Source of the DNA: Thermosporothrix hazakensis
GTDB lineage: Bacteria; Chloroflexota; Ktedonobacteria; Ktedonobacterales; Ktedonobacteraceae
Reading direction: 5' to 3'
DNA: 64,000 bases
NCBI RefSeq assembly: GCF_003253565.1
Contig: NZ_QKUF01000005.1
Location: 62,001-126,000 of the forward strand
Below, one piece after another: positions 8,910 to 16,786 of this stretch. Made by a program: the position numbers and the translations under genes. The notes under the pieces are model-generated. The model ran no database searches. It was not told where the DNA came from and was given only the letters and a program-made list of their open reading frames with translations. Position 1 is the first letter of the stretch, and each line of letters opens with the position of its first letter.

Positions 8910-9884
8910 ATGCCACACCGCTACCCATTCGCCCCGGAACTCACTGATACCTATCTCGATACAGTTTGGAGCAGGCTTAGGCCGCATCTGCGTACCACAT
9001 TTCTCCTTCCGAGCCCGGCCCTGTCTGACCTGTGTGGCTGTGAAGTTACTCTGGCCTGTGAGACCTTTCAACACACGGGCAGCTTTAAATTTCGCGCCGC
9101 CTACAATCTGGTCTCCGAAACCGAGAAACAACAGATCATCACTGCATCCTCCGGCAACTTCGGGCAGGCCATTGCGTATGCGTGCAAGCTGCTCAAAAAG
9201 AAATGCATCGTCGTCATGCCTGCTACCTCCGCTCAAGTCAAGATCGAAGCAGTCAGATCTTATGGTGGGCAGGTCGATCTGATCGACACGAACCGCATCA
9301 GCCGGGCAGAGCGCGTCGCGCAGCTCATGGAACAGTACCCGCACGCATTACAGGCCTCTGCCTATGACGACTTCAGAGTCGTTGCCGGAAACTCCACACT
9401 TGGACGGGAAATCTTGCAAGCGGCTCCCTTCGATGCAATACTTGTCCCGGTAGGTGGCGGCGGCTTAAGTTCAGGGCTCGTCGTTGCACGCGACCGACTT
9501 CAGGCCACGACAGAGATCATCGGCGCAGAGCCACAACCGGGAGATGATGCCGCCCGCTCTCTGCGCTCAGGCCAGCTTGTAAAAAACGAGCGTGAGCCCG
9601 CCACTATTGCTGATGGAGCACGTACCATCAGCCTCGGTGAACTCAATTGGAATATCTTGCGGCACGGTATAGCGGATATTATCCCGGTTCCTGATGCCTC
9701 AACGCTTCAGGCGCTCCGTACCTGCTTCCGTACAGTGAACCTGAAGGTCGAACCGACCGGCGCACTGGCCATTGGCGCATTGCTCCAGGCAAAGACTCGC
9801 TTTGCCGGAAAGCGCGTCTGTTGTGTCGTCAGTGGGGGAAATGTTGATCCAGCGGTCTACGCGAAGCTGCTAGTAGAGGGATAG
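8910..9884 (+). CDS. PLP-dependent threonine/serine dehydratase-like enzyme (fold type II)
   Basis: A 324-residue protein starting at ATG 8910, with GGAGG at 8899-8903. The PLP-binding Lys lies in TGSFKFRAA, the substrate loop is SSGNFGQA, and the phosphate-binding glycine loop is PVGGGGLSSG. Near the end, VVSGGNVD fits the family. It resembles biosynthetic threonine ammonia-lyase and serine racemase without a C-terminal ACT domain. It probably eliminates ammonia from threonine, serine or a related hydroxy amino acid. It lies 92 bp after the lanthipeptide gene. Dehydration chemistry on free amino acids is not lanthipeptide dehydration, so a functional link should not be assumed. Confidence 0.85.
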   Translation: MPHRYPFAPELTDTYLDTVWSRLRPHLRTTFLLPSPALSDLCGCEVTLACETFQHTGSFKFRAAYNLVSETEKQQIITASSGNFGQAIAYACKLLKKKCIVVMPATSAQVKIEAVRSYGGQVDLIDTNRISRAERVAQLMEQYPHALQASAYDDFRVVAGNSTLGREILQAAPFDAILVPVGGGGLSSGLVVARDRLQATTEIIGAEPQPGDDAARSLRSGQLVKNEREPATIADGARTISLGELNWNILRHGIADIIPVPDASTLQALRTCFRTVNLKVEPTGALAIGALLQAKTRFAGKRVCCVVSGGNVDPAVYAKLLVEG

Positions 9885-9914
9885 GGCGCGTTCCTTGCGC
9901 CTTATCCCATCAGG

Positions 9915-11273
9915 TCAGAGAGGAAAAAGAGAAAAATTCGAGAATTGGGCTTGCGCTCCTGAAGACGTATCGGGAAGATCAGAAACAAAGAGCGCAATTG
10001 ATCCGCTTTTATATGACGAATCATCGATGGTTGCCAATGTATAGCCATTGACAATCAAGCTCATCGATGACCCCTTTGCCGCAATCACGATGTGGTTCAT
10101 CTTGCCCATCGGACGAATGGCCCCGTGCGACCCTCCTTTCAGCATTGTCATCGTCTGACCGGTTTTATCAGCAGTATGATGCTTAAAGATCTGATAGGTT
10201 CCATCGCCGTAGAGCTCAAACCGATAGGATTGGGCGAGATCACTGTTCGGAGAAGCAGTACTCCGAATAAAGACGCCATAGCCGCCCCCACCCTTTTCTG
10301 ATGCCCCTTTTGTTAGCGTCGCATCCACAAACAGCTTGAAGTCTCCATACTGCTTGGAGCCGGGAACCATGACCCACATCACTTTTCCATCGTCATGTTC
10401 AAGCGTCAGATAGCCATTGCCAGCAGATGCTGAAAACTTGTGTACAGGATCAGATGTTACATCCCATCCCTTATCGTTATTCTGGAACGCATCAGCAAAA
10501 AGTGGCTCTCCTGCGGGCGTGGGCACCGGCTTTACCGGGAACGGAGAATTCGCCTCTTCTAACTGCGGTTTCAGCACATATGTATATCCGGCAAAAGAAC
10601 CACCTCCTAGCAGCACCAGCAGTGCCAGAACCACCCCGAGCACAACCATTGGTCGCTTCTTTGTTCTGGAAGAGGCGGAAGCCGACTTGCTGCTATGCTT
10701 ATCGGTCGAAGGCTCAGTTAGTTTTGGGAATGTATCTGTACTGGGCAGCGAGGGCTGAGGTGATTTAGCCGGTATTGATGTCACAAGAAAAGAGGCGGCT
10801 TGCTGCTGAAGCATACCTGAGGAAGGCTGTGGAGCGACAGAAGATGTCGACAATGGCTGAGAGACATTCCACTGTACCTGCTTTGTTTGACCCCACTGTC
10901 CTGTGACTGAAGCGTGCTGTTGCCCCGCTTGTGTTCCAGAAGGAGGCGTAGCTGTGGTTTCCTGTGGAAGTGACTGTGACGAGAGATACTTGTTCCATTG
11001 AGATCCTGGTTTCGATTTGAACAGGCCCGATGTGTTAGGGCCTGACGATTGCTGCGGTGGCTGTTTCAATTGTCCCCAGGAAGCGCCTGCAAAGTGACTA
11101 AGTTTTAAACCAGAAGATGGCCTTTGTCCGGAGGAAGACCCAACCCCATACGGTGTGGACGCAGCGACAAACCCACAACTCTGACAGGCTCCCCCTCCGG
11201 CAGGGAGTATCGTACCGCATCGCTGACACTTCTGAATCGAATCACCTCCGAAGGGAGAAACAGGTGAGGACAT
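9915..11273 (-). CDS. Zinc-ribbon, single-TM protein with exported concanavalin-like domain
   Basis: A 452-residue protein starting at ATG 11273, behind GGAGG. A zinc ribbon is near residues 17-36 (CQRCGT...CQSCG). A long Ser/Gln/Thr/Pro-rich linker reaches to about 205. A basic stretch (RTKKRP) then precedes one membrane helix of about 25 residues (VVLGVVLALLVLLGGG). The C-terminal 200 residues (LFADAFQNNDKGWDV... ending AQFSNFSLFPL) look like a concanavalin-A-like beta-sandwich of the glucanase/laminin-G type. The topology puts the ribbon in the cytoplasm and the sandwich outside. It may be a wall-facing sensor or binder. No catalytic residues can be assigned. Confidence 0.7.
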   Translation of the reverse strand: MSSPVSPFGGDSIQKCQRCGTILPAGGGACQSCGFVAASTPYGVGSSSGQRPSSGLKLSHFAGASWGQLKQPPQQSSGPNTSGLFKSKPGSQWNKYLSSQSLPQETTATPPSGTQAGQQHASVTGQWGQTKQVQWNVSQPLSTSSVAPQPSSGMLQQQAASFLVTSIPAKSPQPSLPSTDTFPKLTEPSTDKHSSKSASASSRTKKRPMVVLGVVLALLVLLGGGSFAGYTYVLKPQLEEANSPFPVKPVPTPAGEPLFADAFQNNDKGWDVTSDPVHKFSASAGNGYLTLEHDDGKVMWVMVPGSKQYGDFKLFVDATLTKGASEKGGGGYGVFIRSTASPNSDLAQSYRFELYGDGTYQIFKHHTADKTGQTMTMLKGGSHGAIRPMGKMNHIVIAAKGSSMSLIVNGYTLATIDDSSYKSGSIALFVSDLPDTSSGAQAQFSNFSLFPL

Positions 11274-11626
11274 ATCAAAAACCTCCAGAACAACCTACAA
11301 ATTCTCTTTTTTTCAAATGTTTTCATTTCTACAAGAAACATCGTCCTCCTCCCCTTGCCGTCACGCTCTTGAGAAAAATACCCTATTCTCTCTCCTTCTA
11401 TCTTCCCATCCGCTGCGGTCTGCGTTTTCTTACTGGTAGCGGTTCATTTCAACCATTCTACAAGAGGCAAGATAGACCGTCAACACATACAAGACACCAC
11501 ATAGGAATATATTCACACATTATGAATAACGGCACCTGCCTATAGATGAGTTTTTAGCGCTGCCCTCGCGCTTTGAATCCTATAGATGCTAAACGTTTCT
11601 CTTGTTTGGCCTCAAGAGAGATGACC
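11274..11626. other. Intergenic region upstream of the zinc-ribbon gene
   Basis: About 350 bp holding the promoter side of the zinc-ribbon gene and the 3' side of the methyltransferase gene. No convincing small ORF, repeat or RNA was seen. Confidence 0.5.
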
Positions 11627-11668
11627 ATAAAAAAGGCCTGCATCTCCCTGTCTCGACAGATGCAGGCC
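11627..11668 (-). terminator. Rho-independent terminator of the methyltransferase gene
   Basis: GGCCTGCATCT (11635-11645) pairs perfectly with AGATGCAGGCC (11658-11668). The A-run on its left gives the U-tract for minus-strand transcripts. Confidence 0.85.
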
Positions 11669-11688
11669 ACCAGGAAGCAAAGCATGCT

Positions 11689-12537
11689 TCAAGGTTTCAC
11701 GCCCCAGACTGTCTGGCAATACCAGAGACAACAGAATGTATCCTCTTCAGCCTCATCAAGCATGCGTGCATAAAGAACATCCAGTTCCTCCTGAGTACTC
11801 AAGCCACAACGTATGATAAGCGGCTGCAAGAGCTTGAAACCGGTACGCCAATCATCCATGATCGCGTCATGGGCTGGCATTCCCTTCGAGCCGTTGAGAG
11901 CGTGCGCCTGCGCTTGAATCCGGGTAAAACCCGCTTCTGCAAGCAGGCGATGCTGAACAGCGGTAATCCCGATAGAGATCCCTTCCGGAGAGAAACATTT
12001 CCCCGTACGGCGCAGCGCTTCCGCAAAGAGCCCGGTATACCGCGTCATGGCCGGGGCTGTTGTCACGCCTAGCTCGCTTTCATTGCTGCATAAAATGCCC
12101 CCGGGGCGCAAAATACGATAGCATTCCCGCAAGACAGGCACCCAATCATCAGTTCTTAAAAATGACGACATCAGACGTGTGTACACAATATCAAAGGATT
12201 CTGAAGGAAAATCCAGCTTCTGGCGGGCATCCATAATCTGAAAGCGTGCATTGCTCACGTCCTGGTCTGCCGCAATCGTATTCGCATAGGCAGTCATCGT
12301 CTGACTGATATCGATCCCCGTTACACTGAGATGTGGATAGTGACGAGCCACCTCCAGTACCCATTCACCCGGGCCACTCCCGATATCAAGCACACTCTGC
12401 GCTTTCTCCAATGCGCCCATATCTGGAAAGAGTCCAATAGCTTCGGTGAGCATCCGGGCCTGCTTGATGAGACGCGCCATTTCAGCTACATTCTCTGCAT
12501 CCATCATATAGCTTGTAGGACTAGTTCCCTCACTCAT
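11689..12537 (-). CDS. Class I SAM-dependent methyltransferase
   Basis: A 282-residue protein. I place the start at ATG 12537 (MSEGTSPTSYMMDAEN) because AAAGGA sits about 9 nt upstream; a TTG at 12546 abuts the ribosome site and is unlikely. VLDIGSGPGEWVLE is motif I, VTGIDIS holds the acidic residue that binds the SAM ribose, and FDIVYTRLMSSFL with LRPGGILC are the later motifs (methyltransf_11/25 type). The substrate cannot be told. The gene is alone, with its own terminator. Confidence 0.85.
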   Translation of the reverse strand: MSEGTSPTSYMMDAENVAEMARLIKQARMLTEAIGLFPDMGALEKAQSVLDIGSGPGEWVLEVARHYPHLSVTGIDISQTMTAYANTIAADQDVSNARFQIMDARQKLDFPSESFDIVYTRLMSSFLRTDDWVPVLRECYRILRPGGILCSNESELGVTTAPAMTRYTGLFAEALRRTGKCFSPEGISIGITAVQHRLLAEAGFTRIQAQAHALNGSKGMPAHDAIMDDWRTGFKLLQPLIIRCGLSTQEELDVLYARMLDEAEEDTFCCLWYCQTVWGVKP

Positions 12538-12718
12538 TGTAGACAATTCCTTTCTTTACGGCATCCATTTCTTTTCTCAGTATACTATATTAAAAACCTA
12601 TTTTGCCCTAGAGGTACATGACTACCTGTACTTTTATCTACACGGGCACACTTCTCGAAACACTGTATCCAATACAAAAAGCAAGAGAAGCTTGTCCTTA
12701 GCAGGCATGTCTACAGGA

Positions 12719-12759
12719 AAAAAAATAACCAGAAAGCGGATATACAGTCCACTTTCTGG
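12719..12759 (-). terminator. Rho-independent terminator of the stress-protein gene
   Basis: CCAGAAAG (12729-12736) pairs with CTTTCTGG (12752-12759), extended inward by GGA/TCC after one mismatch. Seven A residues at 12719-12725 supply the U-tract on the minus strand. Confidence 0.7.
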
Positions 12760-12814
12760 CTCTCAGATGCGAGAAAAAGGAGAGCGGCCATATTCTACCG
12801 CTCTCGTCGTCTCT

Positions 12815-13912
12815 TCATCGCTCTTCCGGACGCTTCTTTTCCACGCCCTCACTCTTAATGTGCGGATGCCCTTCCCGCTGGATTCTCGGCTCCTCGTGCC
12901 TGACAGTTTCCGTGATGTCCTCTTCACCCTGCACTTCTCGCTTTTCCGCCGTCACTTCACCTCCAACAACCGTTTCTTTCGAGATATTCACGCGCTCTTC
13001 GCTGAGTGGAATGTGAATGGTCTCGCCCTCACCAATCTTCTCAGAGGTGGGATGCTCGCCAGAGACCGGATGCCGTTCAATAACGACCTCCTCGTGTGAG
13101 ACCGGGACTTTGAAGTGCTTCTCTTCGCTGACAACTTCCTTCCCGATGGTCACTTCACCGCTTTCTACACGCTCCTTTCCCAGGTGGACCTGCTCCTCAC
13201 GCAGAGGAATTGATTGTCCGGTTTCTGCTTGCGGACCTCTTTGCTGCGTCGTCTCCACGTCGCGCTGCTGGCTGATATTCCCGGGCCGTTGCGTCGTTTC
13301 TGCTCGGCCCTGTACGTTCCTCTGCTGCGCGATTCTGGCCTGCTCACGGGCGGCAGCTTCAGAAGTCCTCGTAGAGGGCCTCGTCTCCTCAGCCTCAGTC
13401 CTGTACCCTAACTTATGCTCGGATGCCTCTTCAGTGGCACCTCTTTGCGCCGACAACGGCTCTCCGGTGCGATTGACAGCACCCCTGATACCAGCTCCAG
13501 CAGTGCCTGCGGCTCCTGCTGCCCCTCTCTCACCCATTGTCGAACGCGTTTCCTGCTTTGCGGTCTCTGCCTGCTTGGTGGGATGTGCGTATCCGGTCGG
13601 AGCACCGCCAACAATATTATCCGCTCCGCAGGTAGTAAGAATACTGGCAGCCTGTTGTTCTCGTCCCTCGGCTCTGACCGAGAGGACCTGACGACCAGCA
13701 CGGAACTCCTGATCATAGAAATCAGCCTGTGCTTCAGGAACGCCCAGATTCATCAGATCTCGCTTCAGGTCCACGGCCATCGCGCCGCCTTCATTCCACG
13801 CCAGACCAAGCTGATTCTGCTCAAAGCCGGCATCCCTCAAGCTTTCAAGCGCTTTCTTGGCCCCTGCCTCGTCTTGAAAGACTCCTATAACCAGAGGATG
13901 TCTGGCAGCCAT
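12815..13912 (-). CDS. YsnF/AvaK-like stress protein: general-stress-17M domain plus DUF2382
   Basis: A 365-residue hydrophilic protein starting at ATG 13912, behind AAAGGAG. Residues 1-100 (VIGVFQDEAGAKKALESL... AEGREQQAASIL) match the general stress protein 17M domain. A low-complexity Thr/Ala/Gln/Arg linker follows. From about 230 to 345 come DUF2382 repeats (IPLREEQVHLGKERV, VPVSHEEVVIERHPV, IPLSEERVNISKE). Homologues such as B. subtilis YsnF are induced by general stress. The molecular role is unknown. The regular charged beta-repeats suggest a binding or scaffolding role, which is inference. Confidence 0.85.
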   Translation of the reverse strand: MAARHPLVIGVFQDEAGAKKALESLRDAGFEQNQLGLAWNEGGAMAVDLKRDLMNLGVPEAQADFYDQEFRAGRQVLSVRAEGREQQAASILTTCGADNIVGGAPTGYAHPTKQAETAKQETRSTMGERGAAGAAGTAGAGIRGAVNRTGEPLSAQRGATEEASEHKLGYRTEAEETRPSTRTSEAAAREQARIAQQRNVQGRAETTQRPGNISQQRDVETTQQRGPQAETGQSIPLREEQVHLGKERVESGEVTIGKEVVSEEKHFKVPVSHEEVVIERHPVSGEHPTSEKIGEGETIHIPLSEERVNISKETVVGGEVTAEKREVQGEEDITETVRHEEPRIQREGHPHIKSEGVEKKRPEER

Positions 13913-14220
13913 AGCCTATACTCCTTTCTCTCAGCACAATGTAGCAAGAATGAAAGATTGTCATCTCCTTGTCCTGTAGACAGCATGAGCTAAATACATT
14001 CAGGAAAATCTCCCTTCAGCGCGCTCAGCCTGAACAATGACAAGCACCCATGCCATCTCTCCCCTTTACACGCGCACAGTTTATAGATTGATACACATGC
14101 ATTTGAGTATAAATACTCTTACCATGAGCAATAGTGTTTCCCAAATTACAGGATATATCAAGAGGCAACAAAAAGCAGGGGCACGGCTCGGAAATGGCAG
14201 GCGCGCATCAGGAAGACAAG
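13913..14220. other. Intergenic region upstream of the stress-protein gene
   Basis: About 310 bp between the stress-protein start and the hairpin that follows the ATP-grasp gene. I could not pick a clear promoter or ORF in it. Confidence 0.5.
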
Positions 14221-14256
14221 GGAGTGAGCATACCTGGCACAGCCAGAGCTCACCCC
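14221..14256 (-). terminator. Nested hairpin after the ATP-grasp gene
   Basis: GTGAGC (14224-14229) pairs with GCTCAC (14248-14253), with TGGC (14235-14238) and GCCA (14242-14245) nested inside. It lies 16 nt past the stop of the minus-strand ATP-grasp gene. The following tract is only moderately U-rich. Confidence 0.45.
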
Positions 14257-14271
14257 TCTTCACACCCTGTC

Positions 14272-15537
14272 CTAGCGCCTGGTTACCATCGGGATCTCAC
14301 GGCGAATATCAAATCGTAAACAGGCATGTGCACGCCGGATCGCCGCTTCCACAGCCTCAGGCGTCTCTCCGCGCGAGAAGATAAAGCCCAGATAACTCGC
14401 GCCTTCAGGCAGCGGCACCAGCGGGTGATGCAGCTTGGCCGTAATCTCGACCCCGGTAATCAGCGGGACCGCCCGCGCCTCTTCCACACCATGAACGCCT
14501 TTAAGCATACCAGCGGCAGGAATCGGGATCATCATTACTCCGGCAGCATTTCCTGCCCGCTCAATCATGCGTACCTCTTCGCCAATGGCATGGCGCAAGA
14601 TCAATTCTTCCAAACACATGCCCGTCCCAAATTCCAGCACAGAGGAGCACAACCCACCGATCGAGCGACCGGCAATTTCAAGCATCCAGGGTCCCTGCTC
14701 ATTGATACGCAGTTCTGCATGAACCGGACCATGACGTAACCCGAGCGATGCAGCCGCCCGGGTCACACAATCTGCGATCGCCTCTTGTGTCGCCCGAGGA
14801 AGCCGTGAAGGGGTGACGTAAATAGTCTCTTCAAAGAACGGGCCATCCAGAGGATCTGGCTTATCGAAGAGCGCCAGCACTTTGAGCTGACCTTGCGTGA
14901 GCAGCCCTTCGAGGGCTACTTCACCTCCGGGAATAAAGTCTTCTACCAGAAAAGTGGTATGCTCCTCATCATAGCCCTCTTGCAAAAGAAGACGCTTGAG
15001 ACGATAGAAGGCCGTCGTAAACTCCTCTGGATTGTTTGCGCGAATCACGCCTCGACTCCCCGAGAGACGGCGTGGCTTTAAGACGCAGGGATAGGTTACC
15101 TGGGTGGCAAGCTCGGAGGGATCGGAGCTCAACGGGAAATTACGAAAGACAGGGCAGGGCACGCCAGCCGCCGACATCAGCCTGCGCATAATCCACTTAT
15201 CGCGGGCAGCTTCGGCAGAATCAGGCGTGTTATGTGCCAGATGGAGTGCAGAGGCCGCATGAGCCGCCAGTTCCGTCGCGCTATCATCGACGGAAAGCAC
15301 AGCCGTCAGGGGGTGCACACGCGCATAGTCCACAATCATTTGCACAGATTTGTCGATATCAGTAAAATCAAGCCCGAGCGGCACATGCCAGTATTCCGCC
15401 AGTTGTTCGGGCATATCCACGCCGAATACCGGTTGAAGATCCAACCGCTCGGCAGCACTCAGAAACGCCCCGGCCCGATAGGTTGCCGGCGACATCAAAA
15501 GCAATACTCTTTTTTTCTCGCGCTTTTCTGTATTCAT
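14272..15537 (-). CDS. ATP-grasp domain ligase
   Basis: A protein of about 421 residues starting MNTEKREKKRVLLL at ATG 15537. An in-frame ATG at 15564 would add nine residues and overlap the upstream gene. N-terminal Rossmann-like part: KRVLLLMSPATYRAG. ATP-grasp core: PCVLKPRRLSGSRGV binds the nucleotide, FIPGGEVALEG follows, and LRINEQGPWMLEIAGRSIGG carries the metal ligands (E, N-x-R). It resembles the carnosine-synthase-like or biotin-carboxylase-like ligases that join an acyl phosphate to an amine. Substrates are unknown. It lies 10 nt downstream of a 94-residue protein gene, so translation is likely coupled. Confidence 0.85.
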   Translation of the reverse strand: MNTEKREKKRVLLLMSPATYRAGAFLSAAERLDLQPVFGVDMPEQLAEYWHVPLGLDFTDIDKSVQMIVDYARVHPLTAVLSVDDSATELAAHAASALHLAHNTPDSAEAARDKWIMRRLMSAAGVPCPVFRNFPLSSDPSELATQVTYPCVLKPRRLSGSRGVIRANNPEEFTTAFYRLKRLLLQEGYDEEHTTFLVEDFIPGGEVALEGLLTQGQLKVLALFDKPDPLDGPFFEETIYVTPSRLPRATQEAIADCVTRAAASLGLRHGPVHAELRINEQGPWMLEIAGRSIGGLCSSVLEFGTGMCLEELILRHAIGEEVRMIERAGNAAGVMMIPIPAAGMLKGVHGVEEARAVPLITGVEITAKLHHPLVPLPEGASYLGFIFSRGETPEAVEAAIRRAHACLRFDIRREIPMVTRR

Positions 15538-15547
15538 ACGTCTTATC

Positions 15548-15832
15548 TCAATCCTGCGCAACATCCACGGGCAGCCCCTTCGCTTTCAGGGCCGCAGCCA
15601 ATCCAAAAAGGCGGGCATCACCCTCCACTACCCAGATAATCTCACGGGGTGATGTCGCATATTTTGGGCGCTCCTCGGGGCGCTCCCAATGGCATTCATA
15701 CGTTCCCTGCCAATCGCGATGCTTCACGCGTCCCTGATAGCTCCAGGGATCATGCATCGGACGCCGATTGACAAAGCCAAAACCGGCCCCCTCGATACTG
15801 GCAAAGTCTTTGCTACGGAAGATTACTTTCAT
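15548..15832 (-). CDS. Small conserved-looking protein coupled to the ATP-grasp gene
   Basis: A 94-residue protein with ATG 15832 behind GGAGAT. It has no signal peptide or membrane segment. It is rich in aromatic and charged residues in its first half (DPWSYQGRVKHRDWQGTYECHWE) and ends in a short helix (ARLFGLAAALKAKGLPVDV). I do not recognise the family. Its stop is 10 nt before the ATP-grasp start, so a partner or accessory role for that ligase is the simplest reading. Confidence 0.65.
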   Translation of the reverse strand: MKVIFRSKDFASIEGAGFGFVNRRPMHDPWSYQGRVKHRDWQGTYECHWERPEERPKYATSPREIIWVVEGDARLFGLAAALKAKGLPVDVAQD

Positions 15833-16040
15833 TGACTCTTTATCTCCAACGGTCTTGACCGGTATAGAACAGGCTCACTTACTTCACTAAAGATAGCAAA
15901 TGGGAGCAAACAAGGCAAGAGAGAACGCCCTCTGCTGACCTTCGTTATATAATAGGGGCAGTCGATCACGCCACCTTCCGCTTCGCCTCTGCCACGCGAA
16001 GCTGAAAGAGCGTATCAGTTTTCTGGAAAGAAGGCCCATC

Positions 16041-16733
16041 ATGGACAAACGAGCACTCGTTTTTTGGATAGATGTTGATAATACACTACTTGACAACGAT
16101 AAAGTCAAAAAGAGCTTTGACGAAGTGTTACGCGTTAACGTCGGGGAAAAGCTTACCCGGCGCTTCTGGGAGCTCTATGAGGAGATCCGGGCAGAGAAAA
16201 GCGTTATTGATATTCCGCTAACTCTCGAACGTCTGCGCGCAGAAACACCGCAATCCGAAATGGACGACTATACCTATCAGCATATTCACTCCATCTTCGA
16301 GCACTATCCCTACCGCGAAACGCTGTATACGCACGCACTTGATACCTTGCATCACCTCTCAACACTTGGCACTACTGTCATTGTATCAGATGGCGACCCG
16401 GTCTTTCAGGCGGAGAAAATCGTCAATAGCACCATTGCGGACGCCGTCGAGGGGCGTGTTCTGCTGTATGTACATAAACAGGAAAACTTGCAGGATATGA
16501 TCCAACAATACCCGGCAGATCACTATGTAATGATCGACGATAAGCCCACCATCCTCGACGACATGCATCACTTGCTTGGCTCACAGGTCACCACCGTTTT
16601 TGTCAAACAGGGGAAATATGCCAGCCAACCACTTCCCGCGGGCTTCACACCCGATATTAGCGTTGAGCACATCGGTGACCTGCTCACCTTCAGCAAAGAA
16701 CAATTTCTGCCGCACCCGACACCCCATAAGTAA
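16041..16733 (+). CDS. HAD-superfamily hydrolase
   Basis: A 230-residue protein behind AGAAGG. Motif I is WIDVDNTLLDND (nucleophile and acid/base Asp), motif II is VIVSDGD, and motif IV is YVMIDDKPTIL (metal-binding Asp pair). A helical cap sits between motifs I and II, giving a C1-type phosphatase architecture. The substrate is unknown. It converges with the alpha-mannosidase gene across a shared terminator. Confidence 0.85.
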   Translation: MDKRALVFWIDVDNTLLDNDKVKKSFDEVLRVNVGEKLTRRFWELYEEIRAEKSVIDIPLTLERLRAETPQSEMDDYTYQHIHSIFEHYPYRETLYTHALDTLHHLSTLGTTVIVSDGDPVFQAEKIVNSTIADAVEGRVLLYVHKQENLQDMIQQYPADHYVMIDDKPTILDDMHHLLGSQVTTVFVKQGKYASQPLPAGFTPDISVEHIGDLLTFSKEQFLPHPTPHK

Positions 16734-16735
16734 AA

Positions 16736-16774
16736 AGGATGTGAGGGAGAAACACAGCTTCTCCCTCACATCCT
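16736..16774. terminator. Bidirectional terminator between convergent genes
   Basis: A perfect 16-bp stem pairs AGGATGTGAGGGAGAA (16736-16751) with its complement at 16759-16774 around a 7-nt loop. It begins immediately after the HAD stop and ends 12 nt before the mannosidase stop. A-rich sequence on the left gives a U-tract for the minus direction. Confidence 0.9.
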
Positions 16775-16786
16775 GAAATGCTCCGA

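Noticed and set aside
8910..9884. The PLP dehydratase as a lanthipeptide-modifying enzyme
   Set aside because: It is a fold-type II threonine/serine dehydratase acting on free amino acids; it has no LanB, LanM or LanC features.
13017..13691. A 224-codon plus-strand frame opposite the stress-protein gene
   Set aside because: Ser/Cys/Pro-rich low-quality protein, explained by the antisense of the DUF2382 repeats.
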